From assembly GCA_038043445.1 (NCBI GenBank), contig JBBTBY010000058.1, forward strand, positions 1-58,812: a DNA stretch of 58,812 nt, in the 5' to 3' direction. Under the pieces are notes generated by a model that worked only from the letters and a program-made list of their open reading frames with translations, did not search any database and was not told where the DNA came from. Source of the DNA: Spirochaetota bacterium. Its GTDB lineage: Bacteria > Spirochaetota > Brachyspiria > Brachyspirales > JACRPF01. The position numbers and the translations under genes are program-made. Every line of letters starts with the position of its first letter. Position 1 is the stretch's first letter. Below, piece after piece: positions 23,320-31,876 of this stretch.

Positions 23320-26300
23320 ATGAAACTCAAGGGATTCTTCGTACGATACAGCACACCTGCCGCGTCCGTTCTCATCGCCGGCATCTCTCTCGCGGTGCTC
23401 TTGTCATGGATAATGAACGTTCCGGCTGCGTTTACGCTCATGCAGAATTCCATCCCCATGCCCCCGGTAGCGGCCGTGCTCTGCCTGCTTCTGTCGCCGG
23501 CGCTCGTGTTCATGCGTTCGAAGGACCGCGCCATGAAGAAAACGGCGGCGGTACTCGCCGTCATAGTCATTGCTGTCCTTATCGTGCAGACCGTGTTCCT
23601 CTACGGTGCAGCCGATGCGTATCGGCGAATGGTACTGCAGGGGAATTTCATGTTCGGCATCCCCATCGGACACATGTCGCCTATCGGCATTGGCATCGTT
23701 GCTCTCATAGCACTCGCTGTCCTTCTCGAGTCGCTGTCCTATCGTACCCGGCGCATTGTCGATACCGCGGCGCTCCTTGCGATGATCGCCGCCTGCATAA
23801 TAACGACAGGCTACTGGTACGGTGCGCCGTTTCTCTACGGCGGCAGCATCATACCCGTGCCGTTCGTGAGCGCCTCTGTTTTCATTATGGCTGCATTTGC
23901 CGTGCTCATGGCAAAGCCCGATGCGCTCTTCGCGCGCATACTCACCGGGCAGACGGTGTTCGCTTCTCTCATACGCTATCTCGTTCCCGCGATCACCATC
24001 GTCGTTCTTTTTATCGGCTGGCATGAGTCAGCGATAACGATAAAGATGGCAAAGCAGGCAGGCGTTATTGTCAATTCGATAATGACGCTTCTCGCCATAG
24101 CACTTCTCGTATTTGTTTCCGTCGTGATATCCCGCCGTGTCGGGAGAAAGCTCGAGGAGAGCGAGAACCGCCTTGCGGCCACGCTTCGTTCCATCGGCGA
24201 CGGCGTTATCTCGACGGATGATAAAGGGAATGTCATTGCGCCTAACAGCGTTGCTGAAAAGCTCACCGGCTGGGAAACACGGGAAGCATTCGAAAAACCG
24301 CTTGGCGAGGTATTCCCTATCATCAATGCGCAGACGCGGGATATCGCTGAAAACCCCGTTGCACGTGTGCTCAAAGAGGGTATTGTGGTCGGTCTTGCCA
24401 ATCATACGGCGCTTATTGCGAAAGACGGCACGGAGCGTCAGATAGCCGACAGTGCGGCGCCCATTCGTGACGGTGAAGGAAAAATCATCGGCACCGTGCT
24501 TGTGTTCCGCGATGTAACAGATGAATACGCCATGCGTGAAGCGGTGGCGAAAAGCGAGGCACAGTACCGCAAACTTTTTTCCGAGATGATATCCGCGTTC
24601 GCCTACCATGAGATCATCTGCGATGCGGACGGAAAGCCGGTTGATTACCGCTTTCTCGCAGTGAACGAAGCCTTTGAGCGATTGACCGGCTTTCCGCGTG
24701 ACAGCATTATCGGTAAAACCGTGCTCGAGGTCATGCCCGGCACCGAATCGGTGTGGATAGAAAATTACGGACGCGTAGCGCTTTCCGGCGAGCCGATGCA
24801 GTTTGAGAATTACGCCGCGGAAATAGGGAAATATTACGAAGTGCGGGCGTACAGTCCAAAGCGCGGTACCTTCGCCGTCATGTTCCAGGATATTACCGAG
24901 AAAAAGCGCATGGACAGCGAGCGCGAAGCGACCATAGAGATACTGCGCCTGATCAATTCGCGTAATAATTCGCATGAGCTCATACAGGCGGTGACCGGCT
25001 ATCTCAAGGAATGGTCGGGGTGCGAAGCGGTCGGCATACGCCTTAAGGACGGCGATGATTATCCCTACTTTGAAACGCGCGGTTTTCCCGCCGAATTCGT
25101 CGCCATGGAGAATACGCTCTGCGAACGCGACCTCAGCGGACAGGTAAAACGCGATGACATCGGTAATCCCGTGCTCGACTGTATGTGCGGGAATATTCTT
25201 GCGGGGCGTTTCGATCCGTCAAAGCCGTTCTTTACGGAGCACGGGAGTTTTTGGAGCAATTGCACGACGGAGCTCCTTGCATCGACCACCGAGGCGGACC
25301 GACAAGCGCGTACGCGTAACCGCTGCAACGCCGAGGGCTACGAATCGGTGGCGCTCATCCCGCTCAGGTATGGGAAGGGAACGCTCGGTTTGATACAGAT
25401 CAACGATCACCGACGGGACCGTTTTTCTGAAGTTTTCATCGGCATGCTCGAACGCATGGCTGATTCGTTGGCGATAGCGCTTACCCAGCGCAACGCGGAG
25501 CGATCGCTTCGCGAGAACGAGACCATGCTGCAATGCCTCTGGAAAATATCGCAGTTCCGCGCGAAAAGCGTGCAGGAGATACTCGATTTCACGCTTACCG
25601 AATCGGTAGCGCTTTCCGGCAGTACCATCGGATACATTTATCACTACGATGAGGAAAAGAAGGAGTTCACGCTCAACAGCTGGTCACGCGATGTGATGAA
25701 AGAATGCAGGATAATGGAACCGCAGACGGTGTATCAGCTCGATAAGACCGGTATTTGGGGAGAGGCGGTGCGGCAGCGAAAGGCCGTCATTGATAATGAT
25801 TTTTCCAGGCCCAATCCGCTCAGGAAGGGATACCCGCAAGGGCATGTGCATCTTGATACGTTCATGAGCGTGCCGATATTTTCCGGCGAGAAGATAGTCG
25901 CGGTCGCCGGTGTGGGGAACAAGAAGAGCGGCTACAGCGATTCCGATGTGCAAATGCTGTCGCATCTCATGGACAGCGCGTGGAAGATAGTCGAACGCTT
26001 TGAGGCGATGGAGTCGGTGAAAAAGCACGAAGAGGCGCTCATGCAGGCGGATAAGCTTCAGTCCCTCGGCGTGCTCGCCACCGGCATCGTGCATGAGATC
26101 AACCAGCCGCTCATGGCCATATCGATGGCGCTCGACATCCTTGCGCTGAAGGCCGGCGACGGGGCGTACACGGCGGTCAAGGTCGCTTCCATGAAAGAAT
26201 ATGTATCGCGCATCACGAAGATCGTCGACGAGGTCCGCACGTTCGCTCGCGAGAAGCATGACGACACCGGTACGTTCTCCATGAACACCGCCGTGCGCAA

Positions 26301-26736
26301 TGTACTCGGCATGATAGGCACGCAGCTCAAAGGGCATACGATACGTGTCATCGAATCGCTCGATGAAGCGATGCCGACCGTCACGGGCGATCTGTATCGC
26401 TTCGAACAGGTGGTGCTCAATATCGTAACGAACGCGCGATATGCGGTCGAGACATGCGCTGTCAAGCCGGAAGGCGCCGAGATATCGATACGTACGTATT
26501 CGAACGGCCGGAAGGCGATTATGCAGATACGCGATAATGGTGCGGGCATTCCCGAGGGAGTGAAACGCAATCTTTTTACGCCGTTCTACACGACGAAGCC
26601 CGTCGGTGACGGCACCGGACTGGGGCTTTCCATCGCCTACGGCATCATCAAGAGCATGGGCGGGGACATCGATGTGGTGAGCGAGGAGGGGCGATTCACC
26701 GAGTTCACGATAACGCTGCCGGTACGCCAGGAGTAG
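23320..26736 (+). CDS. Large membrane sensor histidine kinase (7-8TM, 2 PAS, 2 GAF)
   Basis: About 1138 residues from the ATG at 23320. Residues 1-265 hold seven or eight membrane segments. Then PAS 1 (about 275-405, SIGDGVISTDDKGNV), PAS 2 (410-520), GAF 1 (about 535-690, cysteine-containing), GAF 2 (700-860), HisKA with GIVHEINQPLMAIS (phospho-acceptor His) and HATPase with VLNIVTNARYA and GTGLGLSIAYG. It lacks a receiver domain and no response regulator is adjacent; the next genes are a small repeat protein and an AraC regulator. An in-frame TTG at 23284 coincides with the -35 element and is an unlikely start. Confidence 0.9.
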   Translation: MKLKGFFVRYSTPAASVLIAGISLAVLLSWIMNVPAAFTLMQNSIPMPPVAAVLCLLLSPALVFMRSKDRAMKKTAAVLAVIVIAVLIVQTVFLYGAADAYRRMVLQGNFMFGIPIGHMSPIGIGIVALIALAVLLESLSYRTRRIVDTAALLAMIAACIITTGYWYGAPFLYGGSIIPVPFVSASVFIMAAFAVLMAKPDALFARILTGQTVFASLIRYLVPAITIVVLFIGWHESAITIKMAKQAGVIVNSIMTLLAIALLVFVSVVISRRVGRKLEESENRLAATLRSIGDGVISTDDKGNVIAPNSVAEKLTGWETREAFEKPLGEVFPIINAQTRDIAENPVARVLKEGIVVGLANHTALIAKDGTERQIADSAAPIRDGEGKIIGTVLVFRDVTDEYAMREAVAKSEAQYRKLFSEMISAFAYHEIICDADGKPVDYRFLAVNEAFERLTGFPRDSIIGKTVLEVMPGTESVWIENYGRVALSGEPMQFENYAAEIGKYYEVRAYSPKRGTFAVMFQDITEKKRMDSEREATIEILRLINSRNNSHELIQAVTGYLKEWSGCEAVGIRLKDGDDYPYFETRGFPAEFVAMENTLCERDLSGQVKRDDIGNPVLDCMCGNILAGRFDPSKPFFTEHGSFWSNCTTELLASTTEADRQARTRNRCNAEGYESVALIPLRYGKGTLGLIQINDHRRDRFSEVFIGMLERMADSLAIALTQRNAERSLRENETMLQCLWKISQFRAKSVQEILDFTLTESVALSGSTIGYIYHYDEEKKEFTLNSWSRDVMKECRIMEPQTVYQLDKTGIWGEAVRQRKAVIDNDFSRPNPLRKGYPQGHVHLDTFMSVPIFSGEKIVAVAGVGNKKSGYSDSDVQMLSHLMDSAWKIVERFEAMESVKKHEEALMQADKLQSLGVLATGIVHEINQPLMAISMALDILALKAGDGAYTAVKVASMKEYVSRITKIVDEVRTFAREKHDDTGTFSMNTAVRNVLGMIGTQLKGHTIRVIESLDEAMPTVTGDLYRFEQVVLNIVTNARYAVETCAVKPEGAEISIRTYSNGRKAIMQIRDNGAGIPEGVKRNLFTPFYTTKPVGDGTGLGLSIAYGIIKSMGGDIDVVSEEGRFTEFTITLPVRQE

Positions 26737-26739
26737 ACT

Positions 26740-26934
26740 ATGTTGTTCGGGGAATTGCTCGTCAGCAAGCACATCGTTACGGAAACGCAGATGCAGATGC
26801 TGCTCGAGAAGGCGCGTGCACGAAATATGATGATAGGCGAGCTCTGCGTAGCTGAGAACATCATCACGCGTGAAGAGCTTATCGAATTCCTCAAAGAGCA
26901 GGGCTATCTCAGGGACGGCGAAACGAAAAAATGA
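26740..26934 (+). CDS. 64-residue protein with two GspE-N-terminal-like repeats
   Basis: Two helical repeats of about 24 residues, LFGELLVSKHIVTETQMQML and MIGELCVAENIITREELIEF, match the pattern 'lGe-lv-x-g-it-x-x-ql' of the type II secretion ATPase N-terminal domain (T2SSE_N/MshEN, some of which bind c-di-GMP). The same pattern is inserted inside CheA at 12834. It starts 3 bases after the kinase stop and overlaps the AraC gene by 4 bases (ATGA), so it is translated from the kinase mRNA. It may serve the kinase as a detached accessory domain. Confidence 0.7.
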   Translation: MLFGELLVSKHIVTETQMQMLLEKARARNMMIGELCVAENIITREELIEFLKEQGYLRDGETKK

Positions 26935-27800
26935 TACGCAAACGGATAGCCGCCATGATGGGCGAGCGCACGGAGCTTCTTCCCGTGTACGAGCGCTTCC
27001 CCTTTTTCATACGCGACAGCCGTATTGAAAGCACTATCGATATGCATGCGCATGAATTCTTCGAGATAGATATGATCCTTGACGGGAGCGGTACGAACGA
27101 GACGCGCACAGGAAAAAACCCGGTGAGCACGGGTGATATCGTGCTCGGCAATCAGTTCGAGGGACATGCGCTCATACCGGGTCCATCGCTCGGCGTCCGC
27201 TCGATAAAATTCGGACGGTCACTGCTCGAGGATGATTTCAGCGCACGGCTCCTCCTGCCGTTCATAAGCCGCCTTCCGGAGTTCCGCGCGAAACTGCCGC
27301 TCGAGAAGAGCGTTCGTGCGGACGTGTTCGCCGTCTCCTCGGCGCTCGTGAGCGAATACGAAGGACAGAAGGCGCATTGGGAGCGTACGGTGGTATCGCT
27401 CTTTTCTGCGGTGCTGACGATGATATACCGTTCGTACGAGACGTATGCGTCGCGCCGCGGCATACGGGTAAGCGAAACGGCGCAGCCGCTCATAACCTCG
27501 ATACTCGCCTATCTGGATGCGAACTATACCACGGATCTGCGCATCGCAGCAATGCTCAAGCAGTTCTCGATATCCGCTTCGCATGCGAACACGGTGTTCA
27601 AACGCGCGACCGGACGCTCGATAAAGGACTATCTTACCGTTAAGCGGCTCGCCAGGGCGCGAAAGCTCCTTGCAGAGACGACAACGCCGATATCCGACAT
27701 CTGCTTTGCCGCGGGCTTCAGCGATATCAGCAATTTCAACCGTGCGTTCAAGGCATTCACCGGCAAGGCGCCGGGGGAATTCCGGAGAGATCCGCGGTGA
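26931..27800 (+). CDS. AraC-family transcriptional regulator
   Basis: A 289-residue regulator. The N-terminal half is a cupin-like sensor (HAHEFFEIDMILDGSG at about 40-55 has the metal/sugar-site HxHxxxE pattern), and the C-terminal 100 residues form an AraC/XylS double helix-turn-helix (ISDICFAAGFSDISNFNRAF). Such proteins usually sense sugars and switch on catabolic genes. The neighbouring GH130 phosphorylase genes are the natural targets. The gene overlaps the preceding small gene by 4 bases and is followed by an 86-base hairpin. Confidence 0.9.
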   Translation: MIRKRIAAMMGERTELLPVYERFPFFIRDSRIESTIDMHAHEFFEIDMILDGSGTNETRTGKNPVSTGDIVLGNQFEGHALIPGPSLGVRSIKFGRSLLEDDFSARLLLPFISRLPEFRAKLPLEKSVRADVFAVSSALVSEYEGQKAHWERTVVSLFSAVLTMIYRSYETYASRRGIRVSETAQPLITSILAYLDANYTTDLRIAAMLKQFSISASHANTVFKRATGRSIKDYLTVKRLARARKLLAETTTPISDICFAAGFSDISNFNRAFKAFTGKAPGEFRRDPR

Positions 27801-27808
27801 CCTAAGTA

Positions 27809-27894
27809 TTACCCCTAACCCCGCGCTATCCCGCCCCCCCTTCCCCCTGTGTACAAGGGGAAGGGGCGGCGCGATAGCGCGGGGTTAGGGGTAA
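27809..27894. repeat. Long perfect-arm palindrome (86 bp)
   Basis: Outer arms of 22 bp match perfectly (left 27809-27830, starting TTACCCCTAACCCCG; right 27873-27894), and an inner C-rich/G-rich stem extends it. It lies 9 bases after the AraC stop. It is the best preserved member of the C-rich palindromes in this window and would fold into a long hairpin; it resembles a small non-autonomous mobile repeat. Confidence 0.8.
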
Positions 27895-27927
27895 ATTGCA
27901 GCAAAAAATGCAAAGCAGCAAATATAT

Positions 27928-27956
27928 TTTACAAAGCCCCCGGCGCGATATACAAT
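27928..27956 (+). promoter_or_regulatory. Predicted promoter of the GH130 pair
   Basis: TTTACA, 17-base spacer, TACAAT, 34 bases before the first GH130 start. A site for the upstream AraC regulator would be expected close by but none could be defined. Confidence 0.5.
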
Positions 27957-27990
27957 TACCTTACTGTCACACATGAAGTAAGGAGAACGC

Positions 27991-29010
27991 ATGAACGATA
28001 TAACGACCGCGCGCTGCATCGTGAGGAGCCCCTCCAATCCGGTACTGACGAGCAGGAACGTGCCCTACGAATCGGAGCTGACATACAATGTCGGCGTCAT
28101 CAAATGGCAGGGAAAATATGTGATGACGTTCCGGAACGATTACGGCGCAAGCGAGAAGGATTTCGACGATCTCAATGCCGGCCGCCGCAGTACGTGGCCG
28201 TCGCTTCGGTCGAACATCGGTCTTGCGTTCAGCAATGACGGCGTAACATGGGACGTGCAGAAAAAGCCCTGCTTTGACATGCACGATGATGAAGTGATAA
28301 AAGCGTATGACCCGCGTATCACCGTTCTCGATGGGCGCGTGTACATGTGTTTCGCTACCGATACAAAACACGGACTGCGTGCGGGCATCGCCGTTACCGA
28401 TGACTTTGAGAAATTCGAAGTGCTCCACCTGACAGTGCCGGACAACCGCAATATGGTGATGTTCCCCGAAAAGATCGGCGGAAAATTCGTGCGCCTTGAG
28501 CGCCCGTTCCCCGTGTACAGCCGCGGCGGGAAGGACCGATTCGATATATGGATGTCCCGTTCCCCCGACTGCCGCTACTGGGGCGATTCTGACCTTGTGC
28601 TCGCCGTCGAGGATGTGCCGTATTCGAACGACAAGATCGGCCCCGCCGCACCGCCGGTGAAGACAAAAAAAGGGTGGCTCACCGCTTTCCACGCGGTGGA
28701 CCGTGACGATGAACACCGCGGCAAGAACGGCTGGGAAAAAAAATGGACGAAGCGCTACACCGCCGGCATCATGCTCCTCGATCTTGCCGATCCCTCGAAG
28801 GTGATAGGCATGTCCAAGGAGCCGCTCATCGCGCCGGAGGTGTCCTACGAGATCTCCGGCGGGCTTCGCAATAATGTCATTTTCCCCGGCGGGATGATAC
28901 TGGAAGACTCGGGCGAAGTGAAGATATACTACGGTGCCGCGGACACGGTGACCTGCCTCGCCACCGCGCATGTTGACGACCTTCTGCGATTGTGCTCCGC
29001 AAAACGATAA
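27991..29010 (+). CDS. GH130-family glycoside phosphorylase, paralogue 1
   Basis: A 339-residue five-bladed propeller enzyme of GH130. AYDPRITVLDGRVYMCFAT (with the family Asp) and KIGPAAPPVKTKKGWL are family blocks, and YYGAADT closes the fold. GH130 enzymes phosphorolyse beta-mannosides (mannosyl-glucose, mannosyl-N-acetylglucosamine, beta-1,2-mannan); the exact acceptor cannot be read by eye. AAGGAG precedes the ATG. No signal peptide, so it acts on imported oligosaccharides in the cytoplasm. Paralogue 2 follows after 16 bases. Confidence 0.9.
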   Translation: MNDITTARCIVRSPSNPVLTSRNVPYESELTYNVGVIKWQGKYVMTFRNDYGASEKDFDDLNAGRRSTWPSLRSNIGLAFSNDGVTWDVQKKPCFDMHDDEVIKAYDPRITVLDGRVYMCFATDTKHGLRAGIAVTDDFEKFEVLHLTVPDNRNMVMFPEKIGGKFVRLERPFPVYSRGGKDRFDIWMSRSPDCRYWGDSDLVLAVEDVPYSNDKIGPAAPPVKTKKGWLTAFHAVDRDDEHRGKNGWEKKWTKRYTAGIMLLDLADPSKVIGMSKEPLIAPEVSYEISGGLRNNVIFPGGMILEDSGEVKIYYGAADTVTCLATAHVDDLLRLCSAKR

Positions 29011-29026
29011 CGATAAGGATATGACC

Positions 29027-30055
29027 ATGGTACAAAAACTCACTTCAAGCAGCATCATCAAGCGATGCGCGAAGAATCCCGTTCTTACGAAAAAGGATGT
29101 TCCCTACGATTCCGAGCTCGTATTCAATGCCGGCATCGTGAAGTATCAGGGAAAATATGTGATGGTGTTCAGGAACGATTTCGGCGCCACCGAAAAGGAT
29201 GTGAACGACTTCTTCACCGGCAAGCGCAAGGATTGGCCGCCATTGCGAACGAATATCGGGCTCGCATACAGCGACAACGGCATCGATTGGAAGGTCGCAC
29301 CGAAGCCCTGTTTTGCCATCGATGATCTTAAGGGAGAGATAACCCACGCCTACGATCCGCGGCTTACCGTCATCGACGGGCGTGTGTATATGTGCTTCGC
29401 CACGAACACGAAACATGGACTCCGCGCAGGCATCGCCGTTACCGACGACTTCGATAAATTCGAGATACTCCATCTCACGACGCCGGACAACCGCAATATG
29501 GTGCTCTTCCCTGAAAAGATCGGCGGGAAATATGTGCGCCTTGAGCGCCCGTTCCCCGTGTATAGCCGCGGCGGCAAGGACCGCTTCGACACCTGGCTTT
29601 CCGCATCGCCTGATATGCGCTACTGGGGCGACAGCGAACTCGTGCTTGCCGTGGAGAACGTTCCCTTCGCCGATGACAAGATAGGCCCCGCCTCCCCGCC
29701 GGTGAGAACGAACAAGGGATGGCCCACCTGCTTCCACGCCGTCGACCGCGACGATACGAACCGCGGGAAGAACGGCTGGGAGAAGACATGGACGAAGCGA
29801 TACACCGCGGGCATCATGCTCCTTGATCTCAACGATCCGTCGAAGGTTATCGGTATGTCCAAACAGCCGCTCATAGCGCCGGAAGCGGCGTATGAAACGA
29901 GCGGCGGCTACCGCAATGATGTCATTTTCCCCGGCGGCATGATACTGGAAGAGAGCGGCGAGGTGAAGATATACTACGGCGCTGCCGATACGGTGGAATG
30001 CCTTGCCACCGCGAACGTGGATGACCTCATTGCGCTGTGTACCGAGAAGAAGTAA
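29027..30055 (+). CDS. GH130-family glycoside phosphorylase, paralogue 2
   Basis: A 342-residue relative of the preceding gene, highly similar over its whole length (for example RLERPFPVYSRGGKDRFD in both). I start at 29027 because AAGGA is 7 bases upstream; an ATG at 29021 is too close to it. Differences concentrate in the loops around residues 50-100, suggesting a shifted specificity. The pair looks like a tandem duplication serving two related mannosides. No transporter or sulfatase gene is adjacent. Confidence 0.9.
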   Translation: MVQKLTSSSIIKRCAKNPVLTKKDVPYDSELVFNAGIVKYQGKYVMVFRNDFGATEKDVNDFFTGKRKDWPPLRTNIGLAYSDNGIDWKVAPKPCFAIDDLKGEITHAYDPRLTVIDGRVYMCFATNTKHGLRAGIAVTDDFDKFEILHLTTPDNRNMVLFPEKIGGKYVRLERPFPVYSRGGKDRFDTWLSASPDMRYWGDSELVLAVENVPFADDKIGPASPPVRTNKGWPTCFHAVDRDDTNRGKNGWEKTWTKRYTAGIMLLDLNDPSKVIGMSKQPLIAPEAAYETSGGYRNDVIFPGGMILEESGEVKIYYGAADTVECLATANVDDLIALCTEKK

Positions 30056-30081
30056 CGATACCTGTTGTACGCCGATCCGTT

Positions 30082-30110
30082 TTGACAAATGTTGTACACT
30101 GGCCTATACT
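30082..30110 (+). promoter_or_regulatory. Predicted promoter of the histidine kinase/NtrC operon
   Basis: TTGACA, 17-base spacer, TATACT: near consensus. It lies 29 bases before the kinase ATG. An out-of-frame ATG sits 7 bases after the -10 and opens a 13-codon frame that overlaps the kinase start. Confidence 0.75.
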
Positions 30111-30139
30111 GACGGGCATGAGATCTGTTCCGGTGCATC

Positions 30140-31876
30140 ATGGCTGCATCGTTCGATAACTATGCGAAAATAGTCGCGGAGCTCCTTGCAGCCCCCGGTG
30201 TCGAATCGATATGCGACTATCTCGGAGAGATCGTGAAGCGCGAATCCGGGGCGGATTATCTTGTCGTCGGTATCTATGACCCGGTAAGCGGGATGAACCA
30301 ACCCCGTGCGGTGCTCGGCTTGGGCGATCGTATGAAGAGCATCATGGGCAGACTTCGAAGCGATCCGCTTAAGGTCCGATTCGGAAGCATTCCTGCCGAT
30401 ACAATGCCGGATCCGGAATTATTCCGGCGCCATATCGAAAAGGTAGAAGGCGGCATCGGCATATTGATGAAAGGGAAAGTGAACAGATCGGTATGTGCTG
30501 CAGCTGAAGCAATGCTCGGCATCACCGGCGTATGGGGAATGGGATTGTTCTCGGGTAATAATGTGTATGGCAGCGTTTCGTTCATCTTCTGCCAAGGACG
30601 AACGCCGGAAAAATCGTCATTCATCGAGTCGCTCGTGAATATGGCCGCGTTGGTGCTGGAACGCAGGATCGCGGAGTACGACAGCAGACAGGATGAGCAG
30701 AAACAGGTCGCCGATCTGCTTGAGCAAAGCCGCGAACGCTATCGCGAGCTTGTGGAAACCCTGCCCGTTACGATCTTTGAAACGGATATTCGGGGGAATG
30801 TTACGTATGCAAATCCGGCGGGGTACTCGCTCTTCGGCTACGACCCCGACGATGTGGCGAATGGGCTGTCGATATTCACGATGCTCGCACCGGAGGAGAT
30901 CGAGAAAGCGAGGGAACGCGTCGGCCGTATCGTGTCGGGGGCTGTTACGGATACAACGAATGATTATTCGATAGTGCGAAAAGACGGTGCGCCCCGGCGG
31001 GTGCGGATACAGGCAACGATCGTCAGGAACGACAGCACCCCCGTCGGCATACGCGGCATAGCACTGGACATCACCGAAGTTGAATCGGCCGAACAGATGC
31101 GCCGGCAGCACGAGCAGATGCTCATACAGTCCGATAAGCTCATGTCGCTCGGCGAGATGGCCGCGGGACTTGCACATGAGATCAATCAGCCGTTGACCGT
31201 CATATCGCTCGCGTCGGCGAACGCTGAGTATGGTGCCGATGACCGTCACCCCGATCTGCCCAGGGTGCGCGAGAAGCTTATCGCCGTTCGGCATGCGGTC
31301 GCGAGGATACGCACCCTCATAGACCACGTGCGCGCGTTCTCCCGCGATGAAGAGTTACGGGGTACAACGTTCAGCGTGCATGAGGCCATAGAGAACGCCC
31401 GTGCATTGTTCTCTGCGCAGTATCGCGAGCATGAGATCGACGTCAGTACCGATCTCGGCTGCACCGTCCCGACGGCGATGGGGAACAGTTTTCGTTTTGA
31501 ACAGGTCATCATCAACCTGCTCTCCAACGCGAAATATGCGATCGATGAAAAACGAGCGTCAGCAGATGCAGCATATCGCGGAACGATACAGATCAGGACC
31601 GGTGAAACGAAGAATCACATCTATGCCGAAATGAATGACAATGGATGCGGCATGAGCGCAGCGGTATTGGGAAGGATATTTGAGCCGTTCTTTACGACGA
31701 AACCGGTATCGCGCGGAACGGGGCTGGGGTTGTCCATATGCTACGCGATAATCCGCGACATGAACGGCGAGATCACCGCGACGAGCGAGGTCGGTGCAGG
31801 AACGACGTTCATCATCATTCTCCCCAAACAGGGGGCGGAGGCTGTCCATGGTTACATTGACGATACTCGTCATTGA
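30140..31876 (+). CDS. Cytoplasmic sensor histidine kinase (GAF-PAS), partner of the NtrC-type regulator
   Basis: A 578-residue soluble kinase with no membrane segments. Residues 1-185 look like a GAF-type domain, 200-320 are PAS (TIFETDIRGNVTYANPAG), a short coil leads to HisKA with phospho-acceptor His346 in AAGLAHEINQPL, and the HATPase has LLSNAKYA and GTGLGLSICY. It should phosphorylate the response regulator encoded next, whose start lies inside its 3' end (29-base overlap). The signal sensed is unknown; a cytoplasmic GAF-PAS pair suggests a redox, gas or small-molecule ligand. No clear Shine-Dalgarno sequence precedes the ATG. Confidence 0.92.
   Translation: MAASFDNYAKIVAELLAAPGVESICDYLGEIVKRESGADYLVVGIYDPVSGMNQPRAVLGLGDRMKSIMGRLRSDPLKVRFGSIPADTMPDPELFRRHIEKVEGGIGILMKGKVNRSVCAAAEAMLGITGVWGMGLFSGNNVYGSVSFIFCQGRTPEKSSFIESLVNMAALVLERRIAEYDSRQDEQKQVADLLEQSRERYRELVETLPVTIFETDIRGNVTYANPAGYSLFGYDPDDVANGLSIFTMLAPEEIEKARERVGRIVSGAVTDTTNDYSIVRKDGAPRRVRIQATIVRNDSTPVGIRGIALDITEVESAEQMRRQHEQMLIQSDKLMSLGEMAAGLAHEINQPLTVISLASANAEYGADDRHPDLPRVREKLIAVRHAVARIRTLIDHVRAFSRDEELRGTTFSVHEAIENARALFSAQYREHEIDVSTDLGCTVPTAMGNSFRFEQVIINLLSNAKYAIDEKRASADAAYRGTIQIRTGETKNHIYAEMNDNGCGMSAAVLGRIFEPFFTTKPVSRGTGLGLSICYAIIRDMNGEITATSEVGAGTTFIIILPKQGAEAVHGYIDDTRH

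Noticed and set aside
30118-30159. ATG at 30118 as the true kinase start
   Set aside because: It is out of frame with the kinase by one base and its frame stops after 13 codons.
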